Source: Lachnospiraceae bacterium UBA1201 (GTDB lineage Bacteria > Bacillota > Clostridia > Lachnospirales > Lachnospiraceae). From it: 64,000 nt of DNA. The notes below the pieces were generated by a model that saw only the letters and a list, made by a program, of their open reading frames with translations, had not been told where the DNA came from and searched no databases. A program made the position numbers and the translations under genes. Positions 52,599 to 61,501 of the stretch are shown piece by piece. Location: positions 7,376 to 71,375 of the forward strand of contig DBXX01000016.1 of assembly GCA_002309675.1 (NCBI GenBank). The letters are read 5' to 3'. Each line of letters begins with the position of its first letter. Position 1 is the first letter of the stretch.

Positions 52599-53615
52599 TC
52601 AACGATCATCAAATTTCTTTGCGTTTCGGATCGCTTCCACCAGGTTCCTGCCGAAGGTCTCCGTTCCCAGACAGTTCGGGTGCAGATTATCCAGGAAGTA
52701 TTCCTTCAGGTGCGGCACCATCTTGAAACCGTCCACGACTGTAACGTTCTTGTAACTGCCGGCGATCTTCTTGACATTCTCGCAGAAGCGTTCCAGCGTA
52801 TCGAAACCTTCCGGGTGATCCCCACGCCAGAGCGGAGAAATGCACAGGATCGGGATCTCATTGCCATAGATGCCGATCAGCGTCTCGTAGTATTCTTCCA
52901 CATCGGTCATGGTCTCCGCGCCGAACTGGTTCGTACCCAGAGCCACGATGATCTTATCGGGAGTGTAGCCGTCCATCTTCATCAGGGACTTCTTGTCGTA
53001 TACGTAGCCGCCGATTCCCTGGTTGATGATATCATAGTTCAGAAGCCGGTTCGCCACGCTGACATAGGTCATGGCCGAACGAAGCGGTCCGAAGCCCTGG
53101 GTAATGGAATCCCCGAGCCACAGCACCTTCGCGTTCTTCTTCGGGCGCTCTGCGGGTGCATTGATCTCGCAGTTTTTAAGCAAAACCGTGGCATCCGAAG
53201 GCAGGTAAAGTACTACGTTCTTCTTTCCTTCAGGAAGCTCCCAGGTCAGTTTTCCTTCTATCGGCATGTCCCAAATGGGAAACCCTTCCGGCGTGTGCTT
53301 CGGCTCGACGCCGCTCTCCTTCAGAAGATCCAGAACGTACACGATCTTTGTGATCTGTCCGTCGATCGAAAGTTCAAACGTATCCGGCGAGCCCAGCCAG
53401 ATGATCTTATAGTCGAACGAGAGCTTTGTAGCTTCGGTGACCATCTCGATGGTCTTTGCCGTAGTCGCCATGGACCGGTCATACCAGAAATCAAAGGCTC
53501 CCTTAAAGTAATCCATCTGCGCCTTCGTGTACTGGAACGCCTGCAACCATCCATCCTCGGTCTCCTCGAAGCTGTAGGCTCCGAAATAATACTTCTTCAG
53601 TTCTTCATTCGTCAT
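52599..53615 (-). CDS. Two-domain SGNH/GDSL esterase (CE2/CE3-like)
   Basis: 338 residues. N-terminal beta-rich domain (about 1-150) followed by a SGNH hydrolase with GDSITQGFGP (catalytic Ser), GIGGY, VALGTNQFG and the Asp-His pair in DNLHPN. The two-domain layout resembles CE2-type deacetylases of plant polysaccharides. No signal peptide. Adjacent esterase and galactosidase genes support a role in breaking down imported sugars. Start site GGGGTAAGAG. Confidence 0.85.
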   Translation of the reverse strand: MTNEELKKYYFGAYSFEETEDGWLQAFQYTKAQMDYFKGAFDFWYDRSMATTAKTIEMVTEATKLSFDYKIIWLGSPDTFELSIDGQITKIVYVLDLLKESGVEPKHTPEGFPIWDMPIEGKLTWELPEGKKNVVLYLPSDATVLLKNCEINAPAERPKKNAKVLWLGDSITQGFGPLRSAMTYVSVANRLLNYDIINQGIGGYVYDKKSLMKMDGYTPDKIIVALGTNQFGAETMTDVEEYYETLIGIYGNEIPILCISPLWRGDHPEGFDTLERFCENVKKIAGSYKNVTVVDGFKMVPHLKEYFLDNLHPNCLGTETFGRNLVEAIRNAKKFDDR

Positions 53616-53726
53616 GTTTCTCTTACCCCGCTCATTTCTTTTTTGGAAAATGTCCGGCTTTTCCCAACCGTTTACAAATCGTATCTATTATAGCACACTT
53701 CATCAGTTTCGCCAAACGTTCTTTTT

Positions 53727-54617
53727 TCATTTCTCTGCGCGGTCAATGGCCTTATGCAGGGTATTCATCACGTGCTTCTTATCGGCACACCAGCGCGGTT
53801 CGATCAGAAGTTTCTTCGGTCCGTCGCCGGTGATCCGATGCACGATCGTCTCCTTCGGCAGGATACGCAGCGCCTTTACCAGCAGATTCGCATACTCCTC
53901 GAGTGTCATTACATGCCAGGGGTTCTCGGCGAATTCTTCCGCGATCTTCGTCCCGCGAAGGATCTGCAGCATCTGCAATTTCACTCCATCGAGGCATGGC
54001 GTCAGGCTCGCAAGGTAACGGACCGAATCAAGCATCGTCTCTTCATCCTCCCCGGGAAGCCCGAAGATCAGGTGGACGATCACAGTCAGCCCGGCCTCCT
54101 TAAGCCTCTGGTACGCGTCCTCGAACACGTTCCGGTCATAGCACCGGTTGATGCGTCGCGCAGTCGCCTCGTTTGCGGTCTGCAGGCCCAGTTCCACCCA
54201 GACCGGTTTGATGCGGTTCAGATCTTTCAGCATCGCGATCACATCGTCCCCTACGCAGTCCGGACGGGTCCCAAGAGACAGGATCACGATATCATCACGA
54301 AGCACGGTCTCATAATATAGTTTCCGCAGCCGTTCCAAATCACCGTAGGTGTTCGTATAGGACTGAAAATAAGCGATGAAACGCGACCCGCTGGTCTTCG
54401 CAGAAACCAGTTCCTTCGCTTTTTCGATCTGCTCCGCGACCGGCGCCGGGGCTGCCGCAAACTCGCCGCTTCCGCCTTCAGAGCAGAACGAGCACCCGCC
54501 AAAACCGAGCGTTCCGTCCCGGTTCGGGCAGGTGCAGCCGCTTTGCAGCGCCAGCCGATAGATTTTCTCTCCATACTGTGCCTTAAGCACATCGGAAATA
54601 TAACGAACGTCCATCAT
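53727..54617 (-). CDS. Radical SAM protein, TIGR01212/YhcC family
   Basis: 296 residues. Radical SAM cluster cysteines in CTCPNRDGTLGFGGCSFC match the spaced pattern of the YhcC family, with IEKAKELVSAK and the later ELGLQTANEATARRINR (barrel). It reduces SAM to a 5-deoxyadenosyl radical. The substrate is not known for this family, though tRNA or metabolite modification has been proposed. It starts right where the upstream GNAT gene ends (TGAATGATGG). Confidence 0.93.
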   Translation of the reverse strand: MMDVRYISDVLKAQYGEKIYRLALQSGCTCPNRDGTLGFGGCSFCSEGGSGEFAAAPAPVAEQIEKAKELVSAKTSGSRFIAYFQSYTNTYGDLERLRKLYYETVLRDDIVILSLGTRPDCVGDDVIAMLKDLNRIKPVWVELGLQTANEATARRINRCYDRNVFEDAYQRLKEAGLTVIVHLIFGLPGEDEETMLDSVRYLASLTPCLDGVKLQMLQILRGTKIAEEFAENPWHVMTLEEYANLLVKALRILPKETIVHRITGDGPKKLLIEPRWCADKKHVMNTLHKAIDRAEK

Positions 54618-55694
54618 TCACCTTTTTATCACCGATACATGGGTGATCCCATTTGCCTCATCCGGGTATTCGCGGTCGAACACCATCCCGATGGACTCGG
54701 CAGTTTTTATCGAAGCGATATTCGTGTACTTGCAGTAGGAATACAGCGCCGGATAGGACGTGCTCCGAAACGCCCAGTCCCGCACGGCCGCGGCCGCCTC
54801 CTTCGCGTAGCCCATGTTCTGCAGATCCCGGCGAATGTGATAGCCGATCTCCGGCAGCATTTCCCCGTCGATGTTCTGAAGTGTCAGACCGCAATCGCCG
54901 ATCAGCTCACCGTTTTCCTTCCGGCACACACCCCACAGACCAAACCCGTACATTTGGTAACGCATGCGGTTCCGCTCGATCCAGTCACGAACACGCGCCT
55001 CGTCAAACTTATAGGGATAATGCTGCATGTTTTCCGGATCTCCCAGGACCGCATACAGCGCATCAAGATCGTTCAAAGTCAAAGGCCGGAGAAACAGGCG
55101 GTCCGTCTCCAGATGAAAGTCCGCAACATGTTTTTCCAGATCCGCGTGCTCCAAAAGCGCCTTCTTTACATCGATCTGATAGTCCACCACCATGCAGTGC
55201 AACTTCTCGTCTTCAAAATACTCCCGGATCCGCTCGCCGCCGAGCGCTTCCATGGTTTTCCACGAGGCCGGGTTTTTCAGATCCGCATCCATAAACACCG
55301 TTTGGATTCCGTATTGATGGCACACCTTGAGCCCCAGGTACAGATTGATCTTGTTATATCCACGCGCACGCTCCGTAGGCCGAATGCTGTAACCGATATG
55401 GCCGCCGTACTTCCTGAGCTGCTCATTGAGCGCAATGCGGATGTTGATCATCCCGATCACTTTATTATCATTTTCGCGTATCAGAAAAAACTCGCGTGCC
55501 GGGACCCTCTCCTCATTTGGTTGAGCCAAAGCGCGTTCCTCTGTCATCCGCAGCCAGCCTTCGTAATCCTCGGGAAAATGATTTAAGCCCCCGGCGCCGT
55601 TTAATGCAGAACGATACTCGGCAAATTCCCGCAAGTATTCAAACGCCGCCTCCTTACGGGCCGGACCCGGAACTTCCAGGTAAAACTTTTCCAT
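54618..55694 (-). CDS. Tandem GNAT acetyltransferase
   Basis: 358 residues from the ATG at 55694 (GGAGG at eight bases). Two acetyltransferase domains: residues 5-175 (GHIGYSIRPTERARGYNKIN) and 190-358 (EIGYHIRRDLQNMGYAKEAA, RimJ-like). Each has an acetyl-CoA loop. The acceptors are unknown. Followed directly by the radical SAM gene, probably in one transcript. Confidence 0.85.
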   Translation of the reverse strand: MEKFYLEVPGPARKEAAFEYLREFAEYRSALNGAGGLNHFPEDYEGWLRMTEERALAQPNEERVPAREFFLIRENDNKVIGMINIRIALNEQLRKYGGHIGYSIRPTERARGYNKINLYLGLKVCHQYGIQTVFMDADLKNPASWKTMEALGGERIREYFEDEKLHCMVVDYQIDVKKALLEHADLEKHVADFHLETDRLFLRPLTLNDLDALYAVLGDPENMQHYPYKFDEARVRDWIERNRMRYQMYGFGLWGVCRKENGELIGDCGLTLQNIDGEMLPEIGYHIRRDLQNMGYAKEAAAAVRDWAFRSTSYPALYSYCKYTNIASIKTAESIGMVFDREYPDEANGITHVSVIKR

Positions 55695-55762
55695 AGGTAT
55701 TTCCTCCATTTCTGTTGCAGGTTTTCACATACAACCATTAGCGAAACCCCTCGCAGATTTAA

Positions 55763-56272
55763 TCATTCGCATTTCAGCTGCACCGTCAGCACATGCCGCG
55801 TAGGCCAGAATTCGTATATATAAAGCGTGGTCACCTTTCCGGAAAATGCCCGGAATTCCTCCAGGACCACCTTCCGCGCTTCTTCGATCACCTCCGGCCT
55901 ATCGATCAGGAGGGTCGTATGCGGCGACCACGGAAATTGATCGATTCTATCCGAAAAATGATCCTGGAGCTCCAGCATTTCCACACTGATCTTCGGACGA
56001 ACAAACAGGACTTCCCTTTCAGGGTTTTCAAACAGACCGAGGTTACTAAAGTCCACCTCAAAAGCCTCCATTGATCCGGACAATGCGCTCATCCGATCTT
56101 TCAGCTCCTGTTCTCCCGAAGTATCAAACTGCCCCAGCGTAAAATGCATGGGGATGTCCTTCGTCTGAGTTCCGGAAAAGCCCAGCTCGTACAAACGCTG
56201 CTGCATTCCAGCCAGTTTTGCTTCCGTCTCATCGTCATATCCGGCTAATACATATAAAGATTTTTCAGCCAT
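55763..56272 (-). CDS. 2H phosphoesterase, 2'-5' RNA ligase (LigT)-like
   Basis: 169 residues. Two conserved His-x-Thr motifs are visible, HFTLGQ (about residue 48) and PHTTLL (about residue 122), the catalytic signature of 2H phosphoesterases, though the second reads HTT. These enzymes cleave 2',3'-cyclic or 2'-5' phosphodiester links in RNA or nucleotides. Stand-alone with site GAGGGAA. Confidence 0.75.
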   Translation of the reverse strand: MAEKSLYVLAGYDDETEAKLAGMQQRLYELGFSGTQTKDIPMHFTLGQFDTSGEQELKDRMSALSGSMEAFEVDFSNLGLFENPEREVLFVRPKISVEMLELQDHFSDRIDQFPWSPHTTLLIDRPEVIEEARKVVLEEFRAFSGKVTTLYIYEFWPTRHVLTVQLKCE

Positions 56273-56327
56273 TATATTCCCTCTCGTAAAAAAGCCTGCT
56301 ACTATTCGATTCCGTCATATCAGACCG

Positions 56328-56729
56328 TCAACACTTCATAAACCCTGTGCATCCGATCTCGGAAAACTCCCGAAATCCCATGGAACGGTAAAATGCCACC
56401 GTTTTCGGCGTATTGTCCGTAGCCAGTTCCACCTGGCGCACGTGAGCGTATCGATCCAGAACAGCCGCAAGCAACGCGGAACCCACGCCCTTTCGCTGAT
56501 GCTCCGGATATACCAGGATGTCCTGGATAAAGACGATGGTCGCACCGTCGCCCACCACACGGATCAGACCCAGCAGTTCCTCGTTTTCGTAGGCCGCCAG
56601 TGTCAGCAGGGAGTTTCGGTAACCCTCCCGCAGCGCGGCCGGATCCGAGGTATAGGCCGCCCAGCCCACGGATGTATACAGGCTCAGTATTTCGTCTTCG
56701 TTGTAATTCGTATATTCTTTGATCTCCAT
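56328..56729 (-). CDS. GNAT family N-acetyltransferase
   Basis: 133 residues. The acetyl-CoA loop is VYPEHQRKGVGSALLAAV, followed by TPKTVAFYRSMGFREFSEIG, a very standard small GNAT fold. The substrate is unknown. Site GGAATAGAATC is weak. Confidence 0.87.
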   Translation of the reverse strand: MEIKEYTNYNEDEILSLYTSVGWAAYTSDPAALREGYRNSLLTLAAYENEELLGLIRVVGDGATIVFIQDILVYPEHQRKGVGSALLAAVLDRYAHVRQVELATDNTPKTVAFYRSMGFREFSEIGCTGFMKC

Positions 56730-56790
56730 GATTCTATTCCACTTCGTAACTTTATTCTTCCGATCCGGATCTGCAACCGGAACGGTTTTC

Positions 56791-57057
56791 TCAGATCCAG
56801 CCGTAATCGCCGCCGGTCGTGGCCAGGCTCAGCAGCGTATCGTACGCTTCCACTTCTTCGCCTTCCAAAACCCGGATCAGCATGGCGCTTGGGGTCGCGT
56901 CCGGAGCTTCTTCATCCGGTCCGATCTCCATGTCCGGCTCCTCGCCGCAGTACGGACAAATCATCGCGGGCCGAATCTTCACATGCAAGAAGCGGTTGCC
57001 GCAATCCTTGCACTCATAAAACCCACATTTTTCCGTTCCATCAGGTACGTAATACAT
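56791..57057 (-). CDS. Small zinc-ribbon protein
   Basis: 88 residues from the ATG at 57057 (AAGGAGGAGAT upstream); longer frames overlap the phosphoesterase gene much more. Two cysteine pairs, CKDCGNRF and CPYCGEEPD, form a zinc ribbon, followed by an acidic segment and a helix. Function unknown. The start overlaps the end of the phosphoesterase gene by 17 bases, so the two are probably coupled. Confidence 0.65.
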   Translation of the reverse strand: MYYVPDGTEKCGFYECKDCGNRFLHVKIRPAMICPYCGEEPDMEIGPDEEAPDATPSAMLIRVLEGEEVEAYDTLLSLATTGGDYGWI

Positions 57058-58006
57058 GATCTCCTCCTTGTTTCCAGGCTTCATATGCCTGCTCCCAGGT
57101 CTCAACGCTAAACGGCCTTCTCGCATCGCCGATCGACTTTGCATACTCATTTACAAACTGCAGGAAAAATGTCAAATGCTCCCGCGCCGTGAGTAACTCC
57201 CGGATGATCACTTCGGTCCAGACCCTGGCCTCGGTAAACTGCGTCGTCTTCTTTAATTCTTCCACATACGCCGCCTTATCAAAAGGAACGCGGATCTCCT
57301 CGACTTCCACGGTCGCATCGTCCAGAACAGTCATGATCGAATAGGGGATGCTGTCCCGGATCGCATCGAGCGGCAGTCCGCAGGAACCCGGATTGATCAG
57401 AACTACGTTGCGGTCTTTCGCTTGAAACTTCCACTGCACATGCGAGTGTCCGAAGATATAGACGCCGTCTTCCAGCGCAGCTATTTTCTCCTGAAATTTC
57501 GGATCCTGCTCCAGGATCTCATGGATGTCCTTTTGCAGTTTTTCCGGAGTAACTTCCGCTTCCCCGTACCTTTCCGCCAGGATCGCCGGCCCGAACTTTC
57601 CGAACTCATACGCTCCGAGAAACTGCTCCGAAGAGTGAGCCACATGGATCTTCACGCCACCTGCTTCAAACTCCGTTACCTGCGGCAGCGACAGAATGTA
57701 CTCCAGGTTCTCCTTTTGGATGTTCCGATAGTTCCAGTACGAGATCTGCATCTGCCCGTCGGTCCAGGTGCGCTGGTCCTTCCCGATCAGATTTTCCAGG
57801 TATCTCTCTTCATTTCCCCGGATGATGCATGCTCCCGGCAGCTCCTTCAGCGTCTGGATGCAGGCATCCGGCCAGGCTCCGCTCAGGCAGTAATCGCCCG
57901 CGATGATATATCGGTCAATGCCCCTCTTCGCGGCATCCTCCAGCACCTTCAAAAGCGCAAGGCAGTTGCCGTGCACATCCGAAAGGACCGCTAATCTTAT
58001 ACTCAT
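57041..58006 (-). CDS. Metallophosphoesterase, YfcE/MJ0936-like
   Basis: 321 residues. Metal-binding motifs SDVHGN at the start, GDYC near residue 40, RGNEE, and GHSHVQW with later NPGSCG are those of calcineurin-like phosphoesterases. The substrate may be a phosphodiester or a nucleotide; unknown. The last 75 residues are an extension with no motif. Adjacent to a small zinc-ribbon gene. Confidence 0.88.
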   Translation of the reverse strand: MSIRLAVLSDVHGNCLALLKVLEDAAKRGIDRYIIAGDYCLSGAWPDACIQTLKELPGACIIRGNEERYLENLIGKDQRTWTDGQMQISYWNYRNIQKENLEYILSLPQVTEFEAGGVKIHVAHSSEQFLGAYEFGKFGPAILAERYGEAEVTPEKLQKDIHEILEQDPKFQEKIAALEDGVYIFGHSHVQWKFQAKDRNVVLINPGSCGLPLDAIRDSIPYSIMTVLDDATVEVEEIRVPFDKAAYVEELKKTTQFTEARVWTEVIIRELLTAREHLTFFLQFVNEYAKSIGDARRPFSVETWEQAYEAWKQGGDHVLRT

Positions 58007-58029
58007 TTTCCGTATCTTCTCCTGTAAAA

Positions 58030-58737
58030 CTATTCCAAACTTTGTAGCAAAGCAGCCAGCTGTGTGACCTCCCGGATCTGGTAGGTGGCATAGCCCAGTT
58101 CATCGGCCTCCGAATTTCGGTTGATCCACACCGTACGGAGCCCGGCCGTATGGGCGCCGACGATATCGGTCCGGTAGGTATCGCCGATATAGAGGATGTC
58201 ATCCAAGGCGACCTCGGGATGCCGCTCGCTTAACTCGCGCAGCACCATCCCGAAAAGCTCCGGGCTCGGCTTCACACGGCCGAAATCCGCGCTGGACCAG
58301 ATCTCTTCAAAGAACTCCGCGATTCCATTTAGGTCCAGCATGATACGAAGAGCGCCGGCAGTAAAGCCGCTGTTGGATAAAACCTACATGGGGATCCGTG
58401 CCCTGCGAAACGCATCGAGCATATCCGGAAGTCCATCCGGCACTTTCACTTCATTACACCGCATCAGAAATTCCGCCTCCGTCTTTGCATCCATGGGAAT
58501 GACCTTTCCCCCGAACTTTTCCGCGTAGTAGGGCAGTTCGTCCTTCACAAAAGCAAACTCCAGCCCCTTCTTATGCTGTTCCTGCATATAAACGAAGAGC
58601 TCCTCCCCATAGGTTTTGATCTCCTCGAAAGAGCATCTCTCCCGATAATGCCTCTCCCAAAAGGTCTTTAAGCCCCGATTAAAATCCAGGGAAATATCAT
58701 CGATCAATGTCTCAAACAAATCAAAAATCAATATCAT
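58030..58737 (-). pseudogene. HAD-superfamily hydrolase interrupted by one in-frame amber codon
   Basis: The frame opens at 58737 with the nucleophile motif LIFDLFETL, goes to RARIPM, hits TAG (58384-58386), and continues in the same frame without any shift as VLSNSGFTAGALRIM, which is HAD motif II, to motif IV DDILYIGDTYRTDI and a stop at 58030. Together they give a complete HAD enzyme of about 234 residues. A nonsense mutation, a sequencing error or recoding would all fit; most parsimonious is a recent mutation. Confidence 0.85.
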
Positions 58738-58783
58738 ACGCTAACCTACCTGCCTGTTCGGCCACATTAACCATTCACACTTC

Positions 58784-59587
58784 TTATCGTTTTGCCTCCG
58801 CGATCCGGAGCAAAATCTCCGGGATCACCTGAAATCTCGAAACATTATAGACCGCTTTCTGCTCCGGCGTGCGAAGCACCAGCGATTCGCCGGTAGCGGA
58901 ATTGTCCGATACGACCAAAAGGGCGATCGCAGGCTTCTCCATCAGATCCGCCATCAGGTAGAACGACGATGTCTCCTCTTCGATCAGCTTCACGTCAAAA
59001 CTCTTGATAAAACCCATGTGCGCATATTCACATAATACGCTGTCCGTGCAGAACACGGGCACCTGCAGGATCTCATGCCCCATTTGGGCCATGAGATCCA
59101 CGATGCTTGCAACGAACTCCGGATCGTTCGGGAAGACCTTTCCGAAGGGTTTATACGTCCGGAGATCCTCCGTGAGGTAACCATTGGCCAGGGTTCCCGA
59201 AATGCTGTAGGAAGGCGTGCAGATCGCGCCGATGCCGATCTCTTCGGATAGGGAACCCACGGCTCCCAAAAAGACCATCTGATCGAAATCCAGAAAGGCG
59301 CACAAGGCCAGCTCATCGATCAGGGAGCCGGCACCTGCGCTCGTCTGAATCCAGGCGATGCGAAAACCGTCCCCTATAACTTCAAACCCGGATTTGTAGG
59401 AATGCTTCGCGGTCGTCATGATCTCCACCGGAAATCCATTCAGGATCTTCGGCGGCGTCCAACCGGGAGCGACGACCAAAAGGTCATAATGTCGCTTCGT
59501 CGAAAGTCCGAACTCCGCCATGACCGCGGAATCATAATCGGACGTTGACGTATCGGCATCAAATAGTTCCTGTAAACGTTTCTTCAT
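58784..59587 (-). CDS. Nucleoside phosphorylase family protein
   Basis: 267 residues. The fold of PNP/uridine phosphorylase is suggested by IAWIQTSAGAGSL, VFLGAVGSLSEEIGIGAI, and VKLIEEETSSFYLMAD, where the acidic EEE region fits the base/ribose site, and by VVSDNSATGESL. No signal. It could salvage nucleosides or handle an analogue; exact substrate unclear. It starts 3 bases after the stop of the conserved unknown gene. Confidence 0.78.
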   Translation of the reverse strand: MKKRLQELFDADTSTSDYDSAVMAEFGLSTKRHYDLLVVAPGWTPPKILNGFPVEIMTTAKHSYKSGFEVIGDGFRIAWIQTSAGAGSLIDELALCAFLDFDQMVFLGAVGSLSEEIGIGAICTPSYSISGTLANGYLTEDLRTYKPFGKVFPNDPEFVASIVDLMAQMGHEILQVPVFCTDSVLCEYAHMGFIKSFDVKLIEEETSSFYLMADLMEKPAIALLVVSDNSATGESLVLRTPEQKAVYNVSRFQVIPEILLRIAEAKR

Positions 59588-59590
59588 GAA

Positions 59591-60148
59591 TCAAACTCCT
59601 GTTATGCTCTGTGAAAGCCACTCTTCCAGTCCGCGGTCCGACCACATCTGAACCTCAACGTAGCATTCGGGACCGAATTTGAAGTCCGGATTCCAGATCT
59701 GCGGCAGTCCGTACCGGTCAATGATCTCCGGTATTTCGTCGTAGGTATAGAGGCGATTTCGGTATTCCTTCCCGTCCTTCACATTTCCGCTGAAGGTAGG
59801 ATGGGAGTCCCCATAGGTAAAGGAAAGCGTCCGAGGATCCAGTCTCTTTGTATCGATGGTGATGTAGGCCGGATGTTCATACCATTTTTCAAAAAAAGGC
59901 ACCGCCTCCACGACCAGATAGTGCGGGGTTTCCCGCTCTATAAGACCGCCTTTCTTTAAGAATTCCGCCCTCAGGATCCCTTCAAAACGTCTTCGTTTCT
60001 GCAGGTAGTCCTCCGGCCGTTTCGCCAGAAAGATATCGGGTTTTTCCCTGCGGATCCGCTGCAGGACCTCTTCTGCCTGCTCATCCGGCAGCTCCGATAT
60101 GCTGCGAAACGGACCGATCTCTTTTTCGTAATAGTGATACAACAGCAT
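59591..60148 (-). CDS. Conserved protein of unknown function
   Basis: 185 residues without signal or membrane helix. Notable segments are RIRREKPDIFLAKRPEDYL, HYLVVEAVPFFEKWYEHPAY and YGDSHPTFSGNVKDGKEYR. It is highly polar with many aromatic and acidic residues, probably a cytosolic enzyme or binding protein. Start has AAAGGAGG. Directly before the nucleoside phosphorylase gene (3 bases). I do not recognise the family. Confidence 0.6.
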   Translation of the reverse strand: MLLYHYYEKEIGPFRSISELPDEQAEEVLQRIRREKPDIFLAKRPEDYLQKRRRFEGILRAEFLKKGGLIERETPHYLVVEAVPFFEKWYEHPAYITIDTKRLDPRTLSFTYGDSHPTFSGNVKDGKEYRNRLYTYDEIPEIIDRYGLPQIWNPDFKFGPECYVEVQMWSDRGLEEWLSQSITGV

Positions 60149-60165
60149 GTTTCAAGCCTCCTTTA

Positions 60166-60192
60166 TGACAGTGGGGACGGTTCTTTTTGTCA
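60166..60192. repeat. Short element with TGACA/TGTCA ends
   Basis: tgacagtggggacggttctt continues to ttgtca, so the element is bounded by a five-base inverted repeat. The strand read as AAGAACCGTCCCCACTGTCA resembles a motif that recurs between genes in clostridial genomes. It lies between the GNAT gene stop and the next ribosome site. Only one copy was noticed in the window. Confidence 0.3.
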
Positions 60193-60633
60193 CATTCCGA
60201 ACCTCTTGCACATCTCTTTCATCCCGAATTCCCGAAAGCCGGTATCCACGAAGCCGACCGACTCATAGAGCCCCTTCGCCACACGATTTCCGGGTGCGAC
60301 TCCGGTATAGATCGTATCCGGGTGGAACTGCTCCTGCACAAAGTTAAGGCCCAGTTCCAGCGCCTTTTTCCCATATCCGCGCCCCTGATAGTTCCGGTCG
60401 ATCATGAACTTCCACAGGGTATAATACTGCTTCGCTTCATAATAGCCCATCATGATAAAACCCACGAGCGTCTTATCGTCGTAGACCGCAAACGGCCATG
60501 CAGTCTCGGAATAAACGTAGGCCTGCGCCAGCGATTCCGCATTGGTCGAAACATAACTCTTCTGGTCTTCATTGACCCGGAGAGCCAGTACATCATCTAG
60601 GTTATCTTTGGTAATCTCTTCTAATCGGATCAT
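60190..60633 (-). CDS. GNAT family N-acetyltransferase (spermidine/RimJ-like)
   Basis: 147 residues from the ATG at 60633 (GGGGATATTT before it); longer starts overlap the methyltransferase gene and lack a site. The acetyl-CoA loop reads IDRNYQGRGYGKKALE, and the sequence resembles spermidine acetyltransferase-like enzymes (LWKFMIDRNYQGRGYG). The substrate is inferred only. It is 17 bases after the methyltransferase. Confidence 0.85.
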   Translation of the reverse strand: MIRLEEITKDNLDDVLALRVNEDQKSYVSTNAESLAQAYVYSETAWPFAVYDDKTLVGFIMMGYYEAKQYYTLWKFMIDRNYQGRGYGKKALELGLNFVQEQFHPDTIYTGVAPGNRVAKGLYESVGFVDTGFREFGMKEMCKRFGM

Positions 60634-60649
60634 AAATATCCCCATTAAC

Positions 60650-61426
60650 TCATTCTGCGATAAACATTCCGTATTCCTTCGGTACGCGAAGGACGCCATT
60701 CACCGTATGGGCCGCCAGGACTTCGAGCAGGGTCTCCCGCGAAACATCCTGCATGCCGGACATTCCCGAAAGGGAGTACACGTAGTCGGCCATGTCATCT
60801 AAGTTCGTAACCTCCAAAGCGTCGGGATAGTCGCAACGTTTCACGTTTGCAAATACCTGCGAGAGCTTCTCTGCGCCGTTTTGCAGGGTAAATGCACGGT
60901 TGGTCTGTGACTGCACCCCGTAGTCTTTCAAAAGGCCGTAGATGTATTCCATGATGCCGTTCTCGCCGAAGGTGGCGCAGTAGAAACGGCCGCCTTCCTT
61001 CAGGACCCGGCGCACCTCACGAAGGCCCTTTTGCAGGTCCGGTACGTGGTACAACATCATGTTGGCGATTACGATGTCAAATGTATGGTCCCCATAGGGG
61101 ATATTTTGAATATCGATGGTCTGATACTCGATGCCTTCAAGATCCTTCAGTGTCTCCCGGGTCTGCTCTAGCATGCCTTCCGAAAAATCCGAGAGGATCA
61201 GTTTTCCGCACTTTTTAACCAGGTCGCCCTTACCGACCCACATGCTGCCGGTGCCGCAGCCCAGCTCCAGCACGCGCATTCCTGCTTCGATCTCATAGCG
61301 ATCGGTGATCCAGTTTCCGAATCCCTGTTTATTGACCGAGTATTTGTCGTGGATCGAGATCCGCGCGCTTAAGTTTGCCGATGTCTGATATTGCTTCGCT
61401 ACGGAAGCTGTGTCATTGATTCCCAT
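60650..61426 (-). CDS. Class I SAM-dependent methyltransferase
   Basis: 258 residues from the ATG at 61426 (AAAGGAG). Motif I VLELGCGTGSMW and motif II-IV HTFDIVIANMMLYHVPD are clear, so it is a UbiE/Methyltransf_11-type enzyme. The substrate is unknown. It lies between the epimerase gene and a GNAT gene on the same strand, perhaps one transcript. Confidence 0.88.
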   Translation of the reverse strand: MGINDTASVAKQYQTSANLSARISIHDKYSVNKQGFGNWITDRYEIEAGMRVLELGCGTGSMWVGKGDLVKKCGKLILSDFSEGMLEQTRETLKDLEGIEYQTIDIQNIPYGDHTFDIVIANMMLYHVPDLQKGLREVRRVLKEGGRFYCATFGENGIMEYIYGLLKDYGVQSQTNRAFTLQNGAEKLSQVFANVKRCDYPDALEVTNLDDMADYVYSLSGMSGMQDVSRETLLEVLAAHTVNGVLRVPKEYGMFIAE

Positions 61427-61501
61427 TTCCTGTTCTCCTTTTGACTGCCGCGATCCATGGTTGCCGGTTAAGAGCCTGCAACCGGGATGGTCCGTTAACA
61501 A

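Noticed and set aside
52581..53693. Plus-strand frame of 370 codons opposite the SGNH esterase
   Set aside because: The minus-strand gene has intact catalytic motifs; the plus frame has none.
54543..55586. Plus-strand frame of 347 codons opposite the tandem GNAT gene
   Set aside because: The minus-strand reading shows two intact acetyltransferase domains; the plus frame is a shadow.
60166..60192. Insertion sequence end
   Set aside because: The inverted ends are only five bases and no transposase or target duplication is nearby; kept as a low-confidence repeat.
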